The notes beneath the pieces were generated by a model. That model was not told the origin of the DNA and did no database searches. It saw nothing but the letters and a program-made list of their open reading frames with translations. A program made the translations under genes and the position numbers. Positions 6,163-7,953 of a DNA stretch of 7,953 nucleotides are shown here, piece after piece. The stretch spans positions 1 through 7,953 of the forward strand of contig CADDZH010000157.1 in the NCBI GenBank assembly GCA_902812455.1, given 5' to 3'. This stretch comes from Chloroflexota bacterium (GTDB taxonomy: Bacteria > Chloroflexota > Ktedonobacteria > Ktedonobacterales > Ktedonobacteraceae). The number at the start of each line of letters is the position of its first letter. The first letter of the stretch is position 1.

Positions 6163-7300
6163 TGAAGTCAAGCAGCGTAAAATCGAACACGTCAGCATCG
6201 CCCTTAACCAGGATGTTTCCGCCCCACAACGGGCCAACTGGAACGATATCCACTTTGTACACCAGGCCCTTCCCGAGGTAAACCTGGACGAGATCGATAC
6301 CTCCGTCACCTTCCTTGGCCGCACCTTGCGCTATCCTATTTTTATGTCTTCCCTCACAGGCGGCCACCCCGACGTTACCTCCATCAATCGCAACCTGGCG
6401 CGCGCTGCCGAGCAGTACGGCCTCGCCCTCGGCGTGGGCAGCCAGCGTGCCGCTATCGTCAATCCTGAACTCACATCTACCTACTCCGTAGTACGCCAGT
6501 ACGCCCCCAATACGTTCTTAATCGCCAATATCGGCGCCCCGCAATTGATCGCCCAGGCTCGCCATCCTGCTTTCAGCTTTGAACAGGCCCAGCAAGCCAT
6601 CGATATGATCGAGGCAAACGCCCTGGCAGTCCACATGAACAGCCTGCAAGAGGCCACCCAGCCCGAAGGAGACCGCCGTGCCGCCGGTGAGGCAGCCGCC
6701 CTCAAACAGCTTACCAGCAGGCTCACTCTTCCGGTGATCGCCAAAGAGACAGGTGCCGGTGTCTGCCGGGAACAGGCGCTCTTGCTCCGTTCCTGTGGCG
6801 TAGCTGCCATCGATGTCGGCGGCGCGGGCGGCAGCAGCATGTCGGCAATCGAATCGGCCCGCTCCCAGGCTCGCGGCGATGAGCGCACGATGAACCTCGG
6901 CCTGCTCTACCGCGACTGGGGCATACCCACGCCTATTGCCCTCGTAGAATCCAGCGTAGCAGGCCTCCCGCTCATCTCCACCGGCGGTGTCCGCAATGGC
7001 CTCGATGTCGCTCGCGCCCTCGCCCTCGGCGCTACCCTCGCCGGCATAGGCTCCCCCTTCCTCAAAGCAGCCAGCGAAAGCTATGAAAAAGTCTGCGAAT
7101 TGCTCGAAACAATTGTGGCCGAATTGAAAGTCGTCATGCAACTGAGCGGCTCTGCTAACATTGCCCAATTGCAGCAGGCAGATATCGTGGTAACAGGCGA
7201 GACGCGCAACTGGCTCACTTCGCGTGGCTTCGAGGAACAATTAAAGGAGATCGCTAATCGCCGCTGGCACACATATCAATCTTCAGAGGATTTGTCGTAA
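6155..7300 (+). CDS. fni: Type II isopentenyl-diphosphate delta-isomerase (FMN-dependent)
   Basis: Fni/IDI-2 interconverts isopentenyl and dimethylallyl diphosphate using reduced FMN and Mg2+, providing both starters for isoprenoid chains. The 381-residue length and TIM-barrel motifs fit: RKIEH (8-12) near the N-terminus, SSLTGGH (65-71), GVGSQRA (93-99), NIGAP (125-129), HMNSLQEATQPEGDR (160-174), VIAKETGAG (194-202), DVGGAGGSS (220-228) and STGGVRNG (275-282). Gln165-Glu166 should be the proton-transfer and metal residues by comparison with archaeal IDI-2. Small departures from the usual motifs are Ser163 where Pro is common (HLNPLQE) and Met229 where Trp is common (GGTSW). The start overlaps the GT-C stop by 8 bp, so expression is coupled. 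The 3' end overlaps convergent mobA by 18 bp. Confidence 0.96.
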   Translation: MSDEVKQRKIEHVSIALNQDVSAPQRANWNDIHFVHQALPEVNLDEIDTSVTFLGRTLRYPIFMSSLTGGHPDVTSINRNLARAAEQYGLALGVGSQRAAIVNPELTSTYSVVRQYAPNTFLIANIGAPQLIAQARHPAFSFEQAQQAIDMIEANALAVHMNSLQEATQPEGDRRAAGEAAALKQLTSRLTLPVIAKETGAGVCREQALLLRSCGVAAIDVGGAGGSSMSAIESARSQARGDERTMNLGLLYRDWGIPTPIALVESSVAGLPLISTGGVRNGLDVARALALGATLAGIGSPFLKAASESYEKVCELLETIVAELKVVMQLSGSANIAQLQQADIVVTGETRNWLTSRGFEEQLKEIANRRWHTYQSSEDLS

Positions 7301-7882
7301 TTCTTCAGGCGTATTCACACTTACAAACGAGCGCAACTGCGGATCAACACGGCGTAGTTGCGCTTCATCGATGTACGTCACCGGCACCACATCGAGCAGG
7401 CTGCGTGGATCGCGCCTCCCCTGCTGCATGCGCTCCTCAATGACCGGCAAGATAGCGCGCGGGTAGACGGCCAGGAGCACCTGGGGAATGCCATTGACCA
7501 CAGGAACAATCATCGCCTCCGTTACCGCTTGCGAGAGCAAGAAGGAAACCATCACGGGCTGTATAAAAGGCATATCTACCGCTGCCACTAAAGCATGTGA
7601 AGCCTCTATCGCCTTCAAACCACTATAAAGCCCCATTAACGGCCCATAGCCCGCCACCTCGTCGCTTACCACGCGCACCCCGGTCAGCCCGCTATAGCCC
7701 ATCGCCGAACGCTCATCGCGAGCAACCAGCAGCACCTCGCCGCAATATGGCGTAAGCACAGCGATCAGGCGCTCTACAAACGTCACGCGCTCATTGCCCG
7801 GCACCCGCAGCAGCGCCTTATCCCTGCCCATCCTCCTGCTCTCGCCGCCCGCCAAAATAATACCTGCTACTGGATGCTTCAT
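7283..7882 (-). CDS. mobA: Molybdenum cofactor guanylyltransferase
   Basis: MobA transfers GMP from GTP to molybdopterin to form the guanine dinucleotide cofactor of DMSO-reductase-family enzymes. The 199-residue protein has the nucleotide-binding signature LAGGESRRMGRDKA (10-23) with Lys22, GPLMGLYSGL (80-89), the metal-binding VDMPF (102-106), RSLLD (160-164) and the typical end RSFVSVNTPEEL. Length fits the family. An ATG at 7888 would add two residues, but GGTGG at 7894-7890 is seven bases from ATG 7882 and only one from 7888, so I prefer 7882. It is the only - strand gene here and converges on fni with overlapping 3' ends. Other Mo-cofactor genes are not in the window; upstream of it lie only 71 bases. 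Confidence 0.93.
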   Translation of the reverse strand: MKHPVAGIILAGGESRRMGRDKALLRVPGNERVTFVERLIAVLTPYCGEVLLVARDERSAMGYSGLTGVRVVSDEVAGYGPLMGLYSGLKAIEASHALVAAVDMPFIQPVMVSFLLSQAVTEAMIVPVVNGIPQVLLAVYPRAILPVIEERMQQGRRDPRSLLDVVPVTYIDEAQLRRVDPQLRSFVSVNTPEELRQIL

Positions 7883-7922
7883 GAACATACCACCGCATTA
7901 GAAACAAGCCTGCGCACATCGT

Positions 7923-7934
7923 ATCCGTAGGGGC
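7923..7934 (+). repeat. Dispersed 12-mer ATCCGTAGGGGC
   Basis: This matches 4494-4505 exactly and lies in the non-coding DNA upstream of mobA, before a G-rich stretch that runs to the window end. It is probably an edge of the second repeat family seen at 4447-4590, although 12 bases is short evidence. Confidence 0.4.
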
Positions 7935-7953
7935 GAGCGGGGTTAGGTGGACG

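Noticed and set aside
6518..7240. 240-codon open frame on the - strand inside fni
   Set aside because: Antisense to a gene with all family motifs; composition and lack of domains mark it as a shadow.
7897..7902. TCTAAT (- strand) as a mobA -10 box
   Set aside because: No -35 or TG extension supports it and the spacing to the start is uncertain; too weak to annotate.

Overview
The window reads as ordinary bacterial chromosome of moderately high GC, with genes packed tightly and mostly on the + strand. Intergenic or gene-start DNA carries dispersed palindromic repeats of the type GTCATCCTGAGCG(C/A)AGCGAAGGATCT. That repeat type, the type II (FMN) isopentenyl-diphosphate isomerase and the general gene style fit a Chloroflexota bacterium, perhaps of the Ktedonobacteria. 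This is an inference from style; no ribosomal marker is present.

Layout. Positions 3-389 hold the 3' end of a truncated gene ending in a winged-helix-like domain. A perfect extended -10 box (402-410) then sits seven bases before the ATG of a three-gene operon: an SDR oxidoreductase (417-1130), a 6-pyruvoyl-tetrahydropterin synthase (1145-1561) and a family 4-type glycosyltransferase (1558-2664, ATGA overlap). The synthase is the eukaryote-like PTPS-I type (C-X5-HGH), not QueD. A 242-bp leader with two inverted copies of the dispersed repeat leads to purB (2907-4217). One base after purB begins a polytopic GT-C glycosyltransferase ORF (4219-6162) whose first ~120 codons are made almost entirely of repeat DNA. 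It overlaps fni/idi-2 (6155-7300) by 8 bp. mobA (7283-7882) converges from the - strand and overlaps the end of fni by 18 bp.

How the genes may work together. The first operon has the parts list expected for a glycosylated tetrahydropterin: PTPS makes 6-pyruvoyl-tetrahydropterin, an SDR could reduce its side chain in the manner of sepiapterin reductase, and a glycosyltransferase could add a sugar, as in the biopterin glucosides of cyanobacteria. This is the most interesting hypothesis here. The second block joins a purine gene, a membrane glycosyltransferase of the polyprenyl-phosphate-sugar type and an isoprenoid-precursor isomerase that could feed the lipid carrier pool. MobA completes the molybdopterin guanine dinucleotide cofactor.

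I see no tRNA, rRNA, CRISPR array, insertion sequence or convincing intrinsic terminator.
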